Shown here: positions 1-12,700 of the stretch, piece after piece | Layout of the letters: each line of letters begins with the position of its first letter | How positions within the stretch are numbered: position 1 is the first letter of the stretch | Assembly: GCF_004193775.1 (NCBI RefSeq) | Contig: NC_041002.1 | Location: 2,405,261-2,469,260 of the forward strand | Source: Glycine soja | Lineage: Eukaryota; Streptophyta; Magnoliopsida; Fabales; Fabaceae | Reading direction: 5' to 3' | DNA: 64,000 nucleotides | Notes under the pieces: generated by a model | What the model saw: only the letters and a program-made list of their open reading frames with translations | What the model was told of the DNA's origin: nothing | Database searches by the model: none | Position numbers and translations under genes: made by a program

Positions 1-790
1 ATGAGACTCGGTGTGTCTTTTCTCCTTGGCTTGACTTCCTTCTTATAGTTGCTAGAGTGAACTTGAGCCTGATGCCAAAAATCTTCCTTATTCATATTTT
101 TTATATTTTCTACATCTTTTTGGCTTTTAACCCCTCCTTTTCATATCTGCAAGCCATAAATAAGAAAAATATCAAATTCCTAACATTTAAGCCAAAAATA
201 ACTGCTAAATAAATATTTTTAAAGATATTTTCATTATATTTTTATTATAAAAAACAACTCATATTTAGCAGTTATCAAATAACATAAGCCTATGTACACA
301 AATCTGTATATGAAATTTTGAATTCCTCAGAATAACAAGACAATTTGGAAAATGCAGGTAACATAGGCATTCGGGAGGCCCAGACTATTCCCTCCTTTCC
401 ACTCTCATCTTCTTGCCTTCTTTCTCTCTCTGCTTCCCTTTTTTCTCCCTTAACTAATTGAATTTTCTGAGATGTTTTAGAGGAGCAGAAAATTAAATGA
501 AAAAAAAACTTCTTTCTGAAATGTTCAAATCATACCAAACATGGCTTGTATTAGTTTTATCTGAGATGTGTTTAGTTTCATGTAGACATGAGACATTTAT
601 AAATCTGATGTTCTGAGCAACAATGATAAATGTATTGAATGTATATCCAGATGCATTAATTTCTTGAAGTACTTGCAGTTATGTGAAATTTGAATATACC
701 TACACCAACATATCTTTTCTTGTTAAGCCATTATGCTGATGGTTTTCTATTTTTAAATTTTGAATTTTGTGCTGCATCTGTGAATGCCAG
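1..790 (+). other. Intron or 5' flank of the KAC kinesin gene
   Basis: No exon is recognisable here. The stretch ends in a splice acceptor (AG at 789-790) that opens the first recognisable kinesin exon, and that exon starts in the middle of a codon. So at least one upstream coding exon, expected to hold the N-terminal region, lies left of position 1. A pyrimidine-rich patch at about 380-450 and AT-rich filler are all that can be seen. Confidence 0.7.
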
Positions 791-3700
791 ATCAAGTTGC
801 CCTTGAAACTGAGGCAAGAATGTCTTCTGTGATCAATGAGAAGAAGAAATTGTTCAATGACTTATTGACATCTAAAGGTGATTGCTATATGTAGTTCCTT
901 TACTATTGTTAGCTTCTTTTATTTACATTTTTTTCATCCCTCAATGGTACTGTTTGTATAATATGTAATATAACATAATATACGTTAACTGGAACTTAAG
1001 CTTGTTAACTACATGGCCTGTCTATCCTTAAGCATATTCAAATGCATGTTTTGCTGAGCTGGAAAGATCTATCTAGCTGTTAGATATGGTTCTATTATTT
1101 GCAGGAAACATAAAGGTATTCTGCCGTACTAGGCCATTATTTGAAGATGAAGGTCCCTCAATTGTTGAATTCCCAGATGATTATACCATCCGTGTAAATA
1201 CCGGAGATGAATCCTTGTCTAACTCCAAGAAAGAATTTGAATTTGACAGAGTTTATGGACCTCATGTTGGACAGGGTAAAATGGCTCCATTTTATGTTAC
1301 TATTTTTGGAGGGAGCAACTGGGGAGGGGGTTCCAACTTCAAACCCTGCTAATGGTCTGATTTGCTCTTTAATATCTTACCTCTTATTTTATGTTTGCAG
1401 CTGACTTGTTCAGTGATGTTCAGCCAATGGTGCAATCAGCTTTGGATGGATATAATATTTCCTTATTTGCATATGGACAAACACATTCTGGAAAGACACA
1501 CACTATGGTTGTTCTTTCTGTCTTTCACTGTGTGTGTGCTGATTGTTATCCCACTCTTTCAAAATAAATAGATATTTGAATGAGGCTCTAGAATTTAGTG
1601 TTGATTTGAAATTGAAATGCCTATCCTGTGGATGTGAACTTTATTATTTATACATTTTCTTTAACTTCTTGAGTCTGTAATGCCTGATAATCAGCTTTGG
1701 ATGGATATAATATTTCCTTATTTGCATATGAACAAACACATTCTGGAAAGACACGCACTATGGTTGTTCTTTCTGTCTTTCACTGTGTGCATATTTCCTT
1801 ATTTATACATTTTCTTTAACTTCTTGAGTCTGTAATGCCTGATAATTTGCATCTGCAATGTTCATTCATTGTTCTCAGGAAGGATCAAGCTATGATAGGG
1901 GTTTATATGCTCGTTGTTTTGAGGAGCTGTTTGATTTGTCCAACTCGGACACAACTGCTACTTCTCAATATACATTCTGCATTACTGTTTTTGAGCTGTA
2001 TAATGAACAGGTCTCCTTTTCTTTTCACTTACTTTGTGATCCTTTCTGGTGGGTCTATAATTTGCTTCCTGGTTTGGGTTGACTTAAGATAATAAAGGTT
2101 TTCATTGTCTTTTTTTATGTGCTTACAGATAAGGGATCTGCTTTTGGAGTCAGGGAAAAGCTTGCCTAAACTGTGTTTTGGATCACCTGAATACTTCATA
2201 GAACTAATGCAGGAAAAAGTTGATAACCCTCTGGACTTTTCTAGGGTTTTGAAAGCTGCATTTCAGAGTCGAGGAAATAATCCATTAAAGATTAATGTTT
2301 CTCATTTGTATGATCTCTGCCTATATTATGCATGGTTATATTGGGAATTGGCTTTATGTTTGATGTTTGATGTTGCATGATAGATTTCTATTGATAGCAT
2401 ACATTCTGCAATGGAGCTGGTGATGTCAATGCTCAGATCAGAGTTTGCGTTATAGGATACAATATAATATAATATGCTAAAGATTTTTTTTTCAACTATT
2501 ATTTTTGCTTTTACATATAGTATTTTTTATATTAAAAAGTAACAAAAGGAAGCAGAAAATATTGAGGACTGAAAAATGAAAGAAAAAAAAGGGCTTATTA
2601 AGCAGCAATACCCATTAGTTTGATTATGTCTTTATGTTTTTTCAAATTTATCACCGCCATGATAATGTTGTGTCAGAAAGATTATCATGGTTGTTACTGT
2701 TGATATTTGTGCTCATCTATTTTGTGTGAGTAGATGTTTTCTGCACAATGCACATCATACACTAATTCAGATAAGTGAATTTTGTTTCATGCCTTGTATT
2801 GTCAGGGTTGTTACAATACACATATTTTATAACAATTTGGTCACCGGTGAAAACTCATATAGCAAGCTCTCTTTGGTTGATTTGGCTGGAAGTGAATGTT
2901 TGATAACAGAAGATGATAGTGGTGAGCGTGTCACAGATATGCTTCATGTTATGAAGACACTTTCAGCGTATGTTTATTTTATTATTTTTTTTTTATTCTT
3001 TATATTTTTCTTCACTGTCAACTTTATGTTTTATTAGATTATAGTCATCAGGTATTCTTTGTCCACCCATGTGAGTTAATATCAAATGTCAATGCTCTTT
3101 CAGTATTCTCTCTGTTCTCGATTTTTGGTGGTTTGTCAGTTTTCATTCCCAGGTGTAAATGGTACTAATTTAGGCAACTGATTTCTTGTTATCTCTGATT
3201 TGCTCCGGGAACACAGATGTAGATAGTTGGGCCTCCTATGGCTAGTTGGGACTGGCTGTTGGGCAACACTTGTAAATAATGCATTTAATTTATATTCTTG
3301 TCACCTGATTTTTTGTTATCTCCTTATAAATAACAAATTGACTTTGCTTGATTTATAATTCATCATGTTCAAAAATCACAATCTAGATCCATAAAATTGC
3401 TGATCACAAATCTGAGGCTAGGGTCTTCGATTTATCCGGCTCTCTAGGAGGGTTAGAGTGCAATGAACATAAAAGAAATAAAATATTACATGACTATGGT
3501 GTGATCCCTACATTGTTGTTAAATGGTGGCACCATGACGTATTTTTTGCCAAACGCCATAGGCCGCAATGGTGTGTTTATATGGCGGAATTATGGCCTTC
3601 TGCCATATTTCGACATCCATCATTGAGAACAATGGATCCCAAAAAGCAGATGACTGAGCCTAAAACCCCTTAGATTGAGAATTATACAGTGTCATACCTG

Positions 3701-6700
3701 TACTAGGTATCTAGACCTGTTTGGCATACTATTTTGAATCACAAATTAGTTAGTACTGGTTTAAATCCACAAAATTGTAATATTATCTGATCTGATTTCT
3801 CCTTGCTAAATTCACGAACTATGAACTTCCTTTTTTCTTTCATATTGAAGTTTTTAACCAATTGAGTGTGAGGAATGAGGACCATTTATTTGTTGGAATT
3901 TTCTGTCTTACTTCTTGCTGCATTTGAAAATGTCTTTACAGGTTGGGAGATGTTTTATCTTCTTTGACATCAAAAAAGGATGCTATTCCTTATGAAAACT
4001 CGATGCTAACAAAACTATTTGCAGATTCACTTGGTATTATTTTTATTCCATCTTTTTTTTATTATAAGCTTATGGTCACATCTGTTTGTAAAAAATGACA
4101 AGAGAAAATTGTAAGTGTCTCTTAAAATGCTAGCATGTTTTTGCATGTTTGGTGTGACTTTTGCATGCTATTATATTATCTAATTAATATTTAGATACTC
4201 TGCCTAGTTTTTGCTGTAGTTCCTCATTTTCTAATTGGATTGTTGTTACAATTAATCCAAACCTGCTCAACATCAAGTGGCATCTGTCTTGTTTTGATTC
4301 CATTTCATTGTCTGTTAGTTTTCTAGTTTATTTTGGAAGAGTATTGAAGCATACATACATTTTCAGTTAGCATTTTTTGTTATCTGTTTGTCAGTTATGA
4401 ATTAGGTAAACTTAAAACTTTAGCCCCTACAGTATCCATCCATTTTCAATTTAATACATAACATTATTATTTTTATTTTTCCTCACTTATAAACATTTTT
4501 AAAATAGTCCCTTCCGCCATTTTCCATTATAACAACATCAATTTGGTCCCTACTGGACGTATCAACCTTAAAAAAAAGAAGCATCTAAATGTGTACCTGC
4601 TGAACGTAACAGCACATACTCAGAAGAGTTGAGAGTATCTGCAGGAGCTCCTACTAGAATGACGGAGCATCTGTGGAGGTTGTTTTACAGAATAAAAAAA
4701 GCACATAAAGAAACATCTATTTGATAAAGAAACACTCAGCTAAGAAACTGTGTTATAATAGTGTGGGTTATTTTGAAAACACTTGGAATTTTAAGGCTGA
4801 GGACGATTTGAAAAGAAAAAACTAAGGGGATGAAAGTGAAAGGAAACTATAGGGACCAAAATTTAATTTAACCTTTGAATTTTTATTTAACAAAGGATTA
4901 CTTCTTATCGACTCAATGTAATTTTTTATATATATGACTAGGAATTCAATTATTTCTGCTTGGTCTCATTAGATATATGATAACATTTTTATTGTAATTT
5001 TTCTTTGATGTTTTAGGTGGAAGTTCAAAAACCCTGATGATTGTAAATGTGTGTCCAAATTCTTCAAATTTATCTGAGACATTACTGTCCCTCAATTTCT
5101 CTGCCAGAGCTCGAAATTCTGTATTAAGCCTCGGAAACCGAGATACAATTAAGAAGTGGAGAGATGTTGTAAGTTCTTCCATAACCCCATTACCCCTTTG
5201 CAAAAGATAGTCTTCTACTTTTGATTTGCTTTTCATTTTCAACCGTATTTTATGGGAAACAGTTAAAAATATTACTCATGCATATTATGTATATGGATAT
5301 AATGTTGATTTTGCATTGAACCACTCCTTTTACTCAATTCAAATTTCAAACAGTGTTTTCAAGTTTAATACAAAGTTACTTGGATATGTAAGATTGATTC
5401 TTTTGCAGTGTAACTGAGAAATTGCTTGGATTTTGTTATATTTTTTCTTATATAATCTCTCTGTGTTCATAGGAAGTTCAATTTTACTCAGTTTTCTATC
5501 TCTTTCTTAAAAAAAATGGTGGTAATTTTGACTCACTTAAAAGATTACAAATTTACTATATATATTCCAGATTTAAGTTGTGATGGTTTTTATAGGCAAA
5601 TGATGCACGTAAGGAGTTATATGAGAAGGAAAAAGAAATCCAATATCTGAAACAAGACGGTCTGAGACTTAAGCAAGCACTTAAAGATGCAAATGATCAG
5701 TGTGCTCTACTCTTCAATGAAGTACAGAAGGCATGGAAAGTTTCTTCTGCACTGCAGACAGATTTAAAGGTTTGGCTGTTTATTGTGTTGGGCTTAATTT
5801 TACTGTCATATGTAGTGACATGTTACTAAGTGGTTTGACAATTCTGTTTATCTACATGACATGCTTTAATAGTGTTAATTCATAAGGTAGTTCTCTGATC
5901 TTTTCTTGCAGTGAGCAGAAGGATAAAGTTTATACAGCATTTAAGTAATTTTCTTTAGTGGTTAAATTCAATCTAATGTTCTATAATGTCTGTTCTAGCA
6001 TTTTCTGATATCAAATTTTAGCTTGGATTTGAGGCAAATGTTCAGTCAAATGATCCAGTTGTCTGCATGGATCTGATAGAAATCAAACTGCAGCTAATCA
6101 GCAATGTTTTTCTCCTCTCATCAGTGTGCAGGAATATCAAATATGCTATATTTTCTTGCTATTGTCCCCGTGTTCCTACATTGTGAAGAGTGAAGTTTTT
6201 GTGTCAAGTGATGTTCCTTTAAATTTTAGAGATACATACTATTTGACTGCTTATTATCTCAATTTGATGCTGTTCTTTCACTTTTTTCCTATTCTGTCTC
6301 TTGTTTGAAAGAGTTGATGTCATATGTGCCTTTGTTTGGAGAGATGTAAACATGTTGTACAAGATGATGAAGATATGTCTGATGTCCACCTTTTCTGAAC
6401 ATTCACACTGTGCTACAACACTTGATTGTTAGCTTTGAACAGAAGGCTTGCCAGTGAGCTACATCATTGCTTTATTTTCTGCAGTCAGAGCATATTTTGC
6501 TGGCCGATAATTATAAGGTAGAGAAAGAACAAAATGCTCAGCTTAGAAATCAAGTTGCTCATATGTTACAGTTAGAACAAGAGCAAAATTTGCTGATACA
6601 ACAGCGTGATTCAACCATCCAAAGTTTGCAGGTTAATATTTTGTAGTTTACATATAGTGTTTAATGGGTAATTTGTGACTGTTTTATCTTGTTCATTTTC

Positions 6701-9700
6701 TTTAATAATTTTGTTGGAGATAGGAATATTTTATGAGATGAGAGCTTCTTTAATGTTTATTTTTTCAAATAGCCAAGATACTTGGTATAGCTAGGTTCCA
6801 TGCATCTTAGGAATTAGTGGTATTTTAATTGTTCTCTTGTAAATTGTTTTAGCATTAATTATTTTTGTAATACCCTTGAATAAAAAGAAAGCCCATTCTG
6901 CTTGGTGGAAAAAGCACTCAAGCACATTCAGAAAATTTTCCTTTCTCATTTTCTCACAAATTTATGTTGTGCTGCTGTTTCCTGATAGCAATTTAAGTTG
7001 TTAAAAATATAATGCTTTGTGTGTAATGTTCTAAATAATGACATAGCAGGATCATCCTTAGTATGCAATTCAGCAAAGCCATAACTAATCATCTTGCCAT
7101 ATTACATGTTTCCAGTTAGTACATATAGTGGTTGCTACTTGCTAATGCTAAGTCTGTCATATTGCTGGTGGTAGCACTACAACTACAAGTGTGCCATCCA
7201 TCTATCACGTGCCCTAGTCTGAGGCATGGCACTGCAGACCATGGCATGCCACCTTAGCTTTGCTTTATAGCAACTGTGATCTTAGATGCATGTGACCAAC
7301 TTTGTTTGTGCTTGCTTGATAATGTATGTAATGTCTTTTTATCCTCTGATACAGGCTAAAATTGGAAGCCTTGAAATACAACTCAATGAAGCCCTTAAGT
7401 CCAGCAACACTGGGTCAAATGTTGGCCCAGAAACTCTGTCTGGAACTCTATCTAATCCCAGGACAACGGGGGATGGCACGGATTCGTCTGCAGTAACCAA
7501 GAAACTGGAAGAGGAACTCAAGAAACGCGATGCTCTGATTGAGGTCTAATACTTGTCAATTTTCTGTCTGATTTTAGTATTCTTCCAATTGTTGTTTCCT
7601 ATTGGATTGTGGTTATTGATTTTCACTTCTTTATGCAATGTTCTGGTTAATTTTTTCGTAGTCATTTATTTAATTGAGGAAAGATTTAGCAAACCAATGG
7701 CCCTTTGGTCAAGTGAGAGCGACTCCTTATTCTTGGGTTGCTCATGTTGAAATCCTTGCCAACCATCTTAATATATGTGGTGAAAAAGGGGAAATTCTAT
7801 AACTATATTGGGAAAAATCCAAGTCCCACATTGGCTAGAGATAAGATAAAGATAGAATATATAAGTGGGGGATAATCCTCATCGCATGAGCTAGCTTTTG
7901 GGGTTGAATTAGACTCAAACCCTCATTCTAAGATAGTATCAGAGCCTACCTTAGACCCATTAAATGGGCCACCTACCATGTCATCCACACACCAAGCCCA
8001 AAAGTGTTGGGCGTGAGGTGGTAAACCCAAACCCCACATATAGGCTAGAGATAAGGCAAAGAGAGAATATATAAGTGGGGGACAACCCTCACACCACGAG
8101 CTAGCTTTTAGGGTTGAGTTAGACCTAAACCCACATTCTAAGAAATTGCAACAAAGATATCTCAATGTACAATTTTTTTTTTTTTTTTTTTTATGGTTAC
8201 ATGAATTCTGGTTTGCTTGTCTTGTGAACCTTCTAGATTGTAAAAGATTGAATAAGTAATCCCTGAATATGGTTCCTGTGTATCAAAATGTGCCATGCCA
8301 TAAGTTCTGAATATTTATTTTGTTGAGTTCTTCAAATGTGTTGAATTATTGCATGCTTACATTAGTTTCATTTTATCCTGGTGAGGAACTCAATTCAATG
8401 TTTTGCAGAGGTTGCATGTAGAAAATGAGAAATTATTTGATAAATTGACTGAGAAAGCATCTCTGGCTGGATCACCTCAGGTAGGCAAATTTTATTTTTT
8501 ACTGGAGTTACTGTTCCCAAGTTATCATTCATTATGTGTCTGTAATGGTGGGGGTCCATTTACATCAAGAATAAGTTTTTAACTCACTCCAGTTCTTAAC
8601 TATTTATAAATATTAGAGTTTTATCAATCAATCACTGAACTATGTTCAGAAGGTAGATCAGGCTTATAAATTTTCATGGAGTTTTAAAATTAATTGGTAC
8701 TTCATTCAACTACTTTACATTAAATATTATATACCTTTCGAAATGTATGTAAATGTCAAATATTAAATTAAATATCTATGTATTGGTGGGCTCCATATAC
8801 TCTAATAGTTGAGTCTTGTACACTTATGTTGTTGAGTAGCTTTATATAGGTTACTAATTTCACTAATTCAACTGTTGAATATTGTCATATCGTGATAATG
8901 ATAATGATCATGCATACCAAATTTAAGATAAATTGGACATCCATATCTGTGTCTGTGTGATTCCTAAATCATAATTCTTTTGCATTGTTTTGATGGATTG
9001 TGTACGCATTAAAAGAACTGTGCAACAAAGTAGTTGGAAATATAACTTTTATTGCAAAGAATTTTTTACTTAATAAAGTAAACTAGCTTCTGTCTGTGTG
9101 GCTCTAACCACAGGAATTCTTAAATATTGTTTCATCATATATACTTTCTTTTCTTCAATCAGGCTATCAGCAATATATGATAAAATATAGAAGGGATAGA
9201 TGGAAGAATCTAAAGTACTTTGACTATTATTTGTATTGCATGCTTCTAGGCTGTCAAAGTGGTGTTTCTGCTGTTTTAAGATTTTCAATTTATTTTCAGC
9301 TGTCAAGTCCATTATCTGGGGGAGCAGTTAATGTTCAGCCTCAAAATAGGGGAAGGTATAATTTTACTGTATGTCCTATGTTTTGCAGTTTGTAAGTGTA
9401 AATGAGTAACTAACTCTATTTAGTTTTTTAACTGTAGTCAGTTGACAGTTAGCTTTAGTTAGTCTTCAGTTACAACTGAATCTCAGCAGTATAAATATTG
9501 TTCTTGTAAGAGATCTCAGTAGCCTTTGTAATATTTTCTAAGGTCAATATACAAATCTCTTTTCTCCTCTCTAGAGTTTCTACATGGTATCTAGAGCTCT
9601 CTGCAGTTATATTTTGTTTTTAAGCATATGGATATTGGCTTTATTCTCGTTATATTCAAACAGGAATGGCACCAGCACCACTGCAAGAGCTCGTTCTCTG

Positions 9701-12700
9701 GATGTTCTTCCTTCTTCTTTGATGACAGATAAGAATGATGGCACTGTTGCTTTAGTTAAGTCTGATTCCGAGAAAGTTAAGATTACCCCTGCTGGTGAAT
9801 ATCTTACTGCTGCCCTGAATGACTTTAATCCTGATCAATATGAAGGACTCGCTGCCATTTCTGATGGTGCGAACAAGCTTTTGATGCTGGTATGGGTCTT
9901 GAGTGTTTTGGGTTCAGTTTAATAAACATAGATAAATTGTAGTTTATGTGCAACATTGTTCTTTTGATTTTTATATCAAGTCTTTCGGGTTGTTTTTCCT
10001 TGTTCAAATTACGAATTCCGCATTGGTTGCCTCAGTGTGGGCCTTAGACAATGTTTGCTCTTTATTCAGTTTGAAAATGTATAGAAGCTTGATTCGTTAT
10101 AGTTTTCTGATGGTTATCAGTCAATTTGTGGCAACATATTACTAAAGAGAGAGGAAAAGTGTATCTTGTGGGACATTAAATATCATCCTAGAAAAGAAAA
10201 TAAATGAAAACTGCGAGATAAAGTTGCTGAAAAATGCTAAAAAGCTCTTCAATTTCTTTGCATATCGGTAGTACAAATTCCTTTGAACCAACCATGTGCA
10301 GATCATGAAAGACAGGCCATAAACACAACTTTATCCCATATCAAATGTAAGAGCTTAGACAACAACAATCTAGTATTTTCTCACTAAGTGAGGTTTGTAC
10401 CTGGAATCAAACAATGCCATAAAGTTTTTCTGTAAATCATGTCTATACACAAACTATTGACCTCTAAATCCCTTTTAATTGTTTCACCTACAAAAATGTA
10501 AGAGCATAGACACCCTTAAAAAAAATATATGTTTGATGTTGATTAGTGATAGGAACTTGCTAAAGAGAAATCTGAAATTGTATTTGTATTTCTGAAATAA
10601 GGCACCAGTACAAGAGAAAATAAGAGGCAAACCCCCTTTTAAGTCAGTGTTTACTCTAGACTCCAATGACAGCAATATCATACTCCCCCCCCCCCCCCCC
10701 CCACCCCCTCCTATATAACAGACTCGGTAACATACTTTCTCTCCCTGTAACTCTCTAAGTGGGCCCTGGATATTTGAGCCAGCAGATATAAACCTTAAGA
10801 GGCTTACCCATAGAGGTCTGGAACTTATCAATTGGTCGGCATCTTTATGAAGTCCCTAGACCAAATCAAATACGGCATGAAGCCATTTCAGGAAGTTAGA
10901 TATAAAACCATTCATTAGCCTTCTCCTGATTGCTAAGCTTTTGAAATAGTTGGTTCATGACATGGTATCAGAGGTCAAACCTCATGGCCAAGTGGTCTAG
11001 GGTTTGTTCCTTTGTGCCCCTATTCTTGATAAATAACTTGAATTTCAGCATAAGGTAAGGTGTGCTTGTGTGTATCCATGCTTCAATCCCAGGAGGCTCT
11101 TGCATGACAGACAATGTTAAATACAAGCCACCCTAATAGCTTCTGTTTGCAGGATAGATTTTACAGTCATTGTTCATAATGGTCGCAGGTTCTGGCTGCT
11201 GTCATCAAAGCCGGTGCCTCCAGAGAACATGAAATACTTGCTGAAATTAGAGATGCTGTTTTCTCATTTATTCGTAAAATGGAACCAAGGCGAGTAATGG
11301 ATACCATGCTTGTTTCCCGTGTTAGAATCTTGTATATAAGATCTTTGCTTGCTAGATCCACAGAGTTGCAATCCATTAAGGTAGAGTATCTTTCTTTCTT
11401 TTTCCTGTGTTAGGGTGCATATAGTGTTGTTCTATTGAATATGGCGGGCATACCCTTTCTAATTTAGTAAGTCTTGCACATTGGATTGGAAGGTATTGCC
11501 AGTTGAGTGCTTTCTTGAAAAGGCCAACGCTGGACCCAGTAGAAGTTCTAGCCGAGCAAGCAGTCCTGGAAGATCTTCTATGCAATATGTTGATGAGCAG
11601 ATCCAGGGATTTAAAGTGAGTCTAAAGCCAGAAAAGAAATCCAAATTTTCATCTGTTGTGTTGAAGATACGCGGGATTGATGAGGTAATAATATTATCCT
11701 TTAATATTGTTGGAATAACCGGGAATTTAGAAGGGGGGAGGGGTTGAATAGATTCTTTCGAAAACCTTACCGCTTAATTTCTTAATTCAATTAAATTAAA
11801 ATCAATACTCTTTTACAAATCAAGGTTTTCTCAAAAGACTTGTTGAAGAAAGATCAACAACACAAAAAATCAATATATTCAAAAACCTTAGAAAACAGAG
11901 TTTTATGGCCCTTTCACATCAATTCCGTTACCAAGATTGATCAACAAAACAAAGGTTTAGAGAAAGAGAATCACACTCAGAATTTATATTGGTTCAATCC
12001 TCAAGAGGACCTAAATCCAATTGTTCTAAGACCCCTTAAAACTTCCAAATAAAAAACCAAGTACAAACACTATGTACATGTAATTTCCTAAAAATTCTAC
12101 TCTTCTCTTGAACCCTACAAGAGAAGGATCAGGAGTTGATTGAAACCCTATTAACTCACACAAACCCTTGATAACTCTAATCAAGGTCAGAATCTATAAA
12201 GAATTTGAAATTAGATTGAATACACCTTGATGTGTAAATCACAACATCTTCAAACTCTTCCTTTGATTATCAAATCATGATGAAGAATGAATGAATCTTG
12301 ATCAATACGAATCTCTTGTTGAAATGTAGATTGGTTCCCTTAGATGGCTCTCAGAAAGTGTTTTTCAGAAGATAAGATCAAATCAAGAGTCACTAATGAG
12401 AAAGAACAAATGAGGGTATTTATAATTTTAACAAATAAATCTGATTTAGTCGATTATCAAATGTGGTAATCGATTAATTTGTTCAAATCCCTCTTGTTCT
12501 TTATTTCCAAAAAACGTTTTAATCGATTACAGTTTGTGGTAATCGATTATCTCGTTTTACAGAGAGCTCTTAAAGTTTCCACACGCAATCTAATCGATTA
12601 CTAAATGTGGTAATCGATTATCTCGAGCCACAAAGATTTCCTTTTGCTGAAACTGGCTTAGGTAATCAATTACTGAAGTTGTAATCAATTAATTCGACGA

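Noticed and set aside
1690..1789. Second P-loop copy as an alternative kinesin exon
   Set aside because: There is no credible splice acceptor directly upstream, and joining to exon 4 would leave out motor residues encoded in exon 3; kept as a duplication finding only.
7923..8165. 80-codon minus-strand ORF
   Set aside because: It lies entirely inside the TRIM element and has no protein-like features.
10484..10831. 115-codon minus-strand ORF with a poly-Gly run
   Set aside because: The poly-Gly comes from the C18 tract; the ORF lies in a KAC intron with repeat remnants.
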